From Thaumasiovibrio sp043421945 (lineage in GTDB: Bacteria; Pseudomonadota; Gammaproteobacteria; Enterobacterales; Vibrionaceae), in contig JBHOGO010000034.1 in NCBI GenBank assembly GCA_043421945.1, positions 1-44,024 on the forward strand: a DNA stretch of 44,024 nucleotides, in the 5' to 3' direction. Numbering within the stretch: the first letter of the stretch is position 1; each line of letters opens with the position of its first letter. The position numbers were made by a program, and so were the translations under genes. This document shows, in pieces, positions 43,517 through 44,024 of the stretch. The notes under the pieces were generated by a model, which saw only the letters and a list, made by a program, of their open reading frames with translations, was not told the origin of the DNA and did not search any database.

Positions 43517-43888
43517 ATGAATCCCACCGAACAAAAACGTTACAACATCCTTTATGAACAAAACCTTACCAACTTAACCTTACAAGGTAAACGACCTGCT
43601 ACCATTGATGCATACTCACGTGCAGTTCGCCGCATTAGCCAGTTCTTTGACCGTTGCCCAGACACCATGACCACGGCTGATTTAAAGCGATACTTTACCA
43701 GCCTTATACACTCTCATTCTTGGAGTACGGTGAAACTTGACCGAAATGGCCTTCAGTTTTTCTATCGCTATACGCTGGAAAAAGAGTGGCAGTGGCTCGA
43801 TATAGTGAAGCCTCCTCAAAGTAAAAAACTCCCCGACATTATTACCCCTCAGCAAGTCGGATTACTCATTAACCTGAGCTCGGGATAA
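43517..43888 (+). pseudogene. tyrosine recombinase (phage integrase family), truncated by an insertion
   Basis: The start is ATG 43517 with AGGAG eight bases upstream. The 123 residues cover the SAM-like N-terminal DNA-binding domain (TLQGKRPATIDAYSRAVRRI, LKRYFTSLIHS, NGLQFFYRYTLEKEW) and the start of the catalytic domain at PDIITPQQVGLLINL. The frame then ends two or three residues into foreign DNA (SSG-stop), and no R-H-R-Y catalytic residues remain. This recombinase type often accompanies IS91-type elements. The cut coincides with the left end of the IS982-type element. Confidence 0.82.
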
Positions 43889-43907
43889 GAATAGAAGGGA
43901 ACTAAAA

Positions 43908-43967
43908 GCTGGCTCTGCGATCAGATCTTTCTACCAAGAAGGAAATCATCGCAAAGGAGCCAGCTAT
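43908..43967 (+). promoter_or_regulatory. hairpin sequestering the transposase ribosome binding site
   Basis: AGCTGGCTC (43908-43916) pairs perfectly with GAGCCAGCT (43959-43967), and TGCGAT (43917-43922) with ATCGCA (43950-43955). The three bulged bases AAG (43956-43958) and the next GAG form the AAAGGAG ribosome site, and the stem ends directly before the ATG at 43968. Confidence 0.8.
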
Positions 43968-44024
43968 GAACAAACTAACCGACCTATTTTGTCATGTCGA
44001 TGACTTTTGTCAGGCTTTTCTGCC
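43968..44024 (+). CDS. IS982-family transposase, N-terminal end only
   Basis: The 19 codons present read MNKLTDLFCHVDDFCQAFL, the characteristic start of IS982-type DDE transposases. The gene runs off the window end. AAAGGAG lies six bases before the ATG. Only the N-terminus is visible, so integrity is unknown. Confidence 0.8.

Larger units (their letters stand above)
43878..44024 (+). mobile_element. IS982-family insertion sequence, left part
   Basis: Foreign DNA begins about 43878 (after AACCTGA), where the recombinase frame breaks, and runs past the window end. The left inverted end is probably within GGATAAGAATAGAAGGG but cannot be bounded without the right end. Inside are the transposase start and a hairpin over its ribosome site. 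Confidence 0.65.

Overview
The window reads as a chromosomal segment of a marine gammaproteobacterium of the family Vibrionaceae; the genus cannot be fixed from sequence alone. The main reasons are a complete norspermidine operon ending in nspC, a large multidomain chitinase, a V. cholerae-like FruK, a DUF3297 protein, several c-di-GMP genes, and the overall codon style. Coding density is high on both strands and no tRNA, rRNA or CRISPR array was seen.

Layout. Positions 1-910 hold decayed genes: a frameshifted LysR-like remnant and a frameshifted four-helix membrane protein. A histidine-rich mini-protein and an MFS carrier follow (1160-2611). Next comes a convergent tyrosine phosphatase closely resembling the catalytic domain of the Yersinia effector YopH (2828-3619), with a long AT-rich gene-poor stretch behind it. 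A polar amino acid ABC importer (4414-6962), a YkgJ-type Cys-cluster protein, a LysE/RhtB exporter, an orphan fruK and a broken alpha/beta hydrolase come next. Then there is an OmpA-like barrel, and an M23 peptidase overlapping a bactofilin by 97 bases (11494-12800), which is a probable cell-shape pair.

The centre is a signalling and polyamine block. It has a PAS-GGDEF cyclase (13303-14211), the norspermidine operon dat-ddc-dehydrogenase-nspC (19836 down to 14408, minus strand) with a candidate leader peptide, and a coupled operon of cupredoxin, Cache-HAMP-degenerate GGDEF-EAL phosphodiesterase and outer-membrane barrel (24619 down to 20343). A PilZ protein (25111-25872) follows. Norspermidine and c-di-GMP are linked in V. 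cholerae biofilm control, so the grouping may be meaningful.

The right part is mostly housekeeping and accessory metabolism: GNAT, YdhF reductase, glutaredoxin, AlkB-like dioxygenase, chitinase, an L,D-transpeptidase-like protein, a Set-family sugar exporter, an ACC deaminase-like enzyme, FKBP, an aspartoacylase-like hydrolase, a Dph6-like PP-loop protein, YjdM and DUF3297. A TetR circuit with three matching palindromes sits at 40905-42556 between an AhpD-like gene and tetR plus a HAD hydrolase. The right end is an insertion-sequence graveyard: a 5'-truncated IS110 transposase, a tyrosine recombinase cut short, and the start of an IS982-type element whose ribosome binding site lies inside a strong hairpin.

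Best candidates for new biology: the stand-alone YopH-like phosphatase, the norspermidine-operon leader ORF with an in-frame UGA, the cupredoxin/phosphodiesterase/barrel operon, and the three-palindrome TetR circuit.
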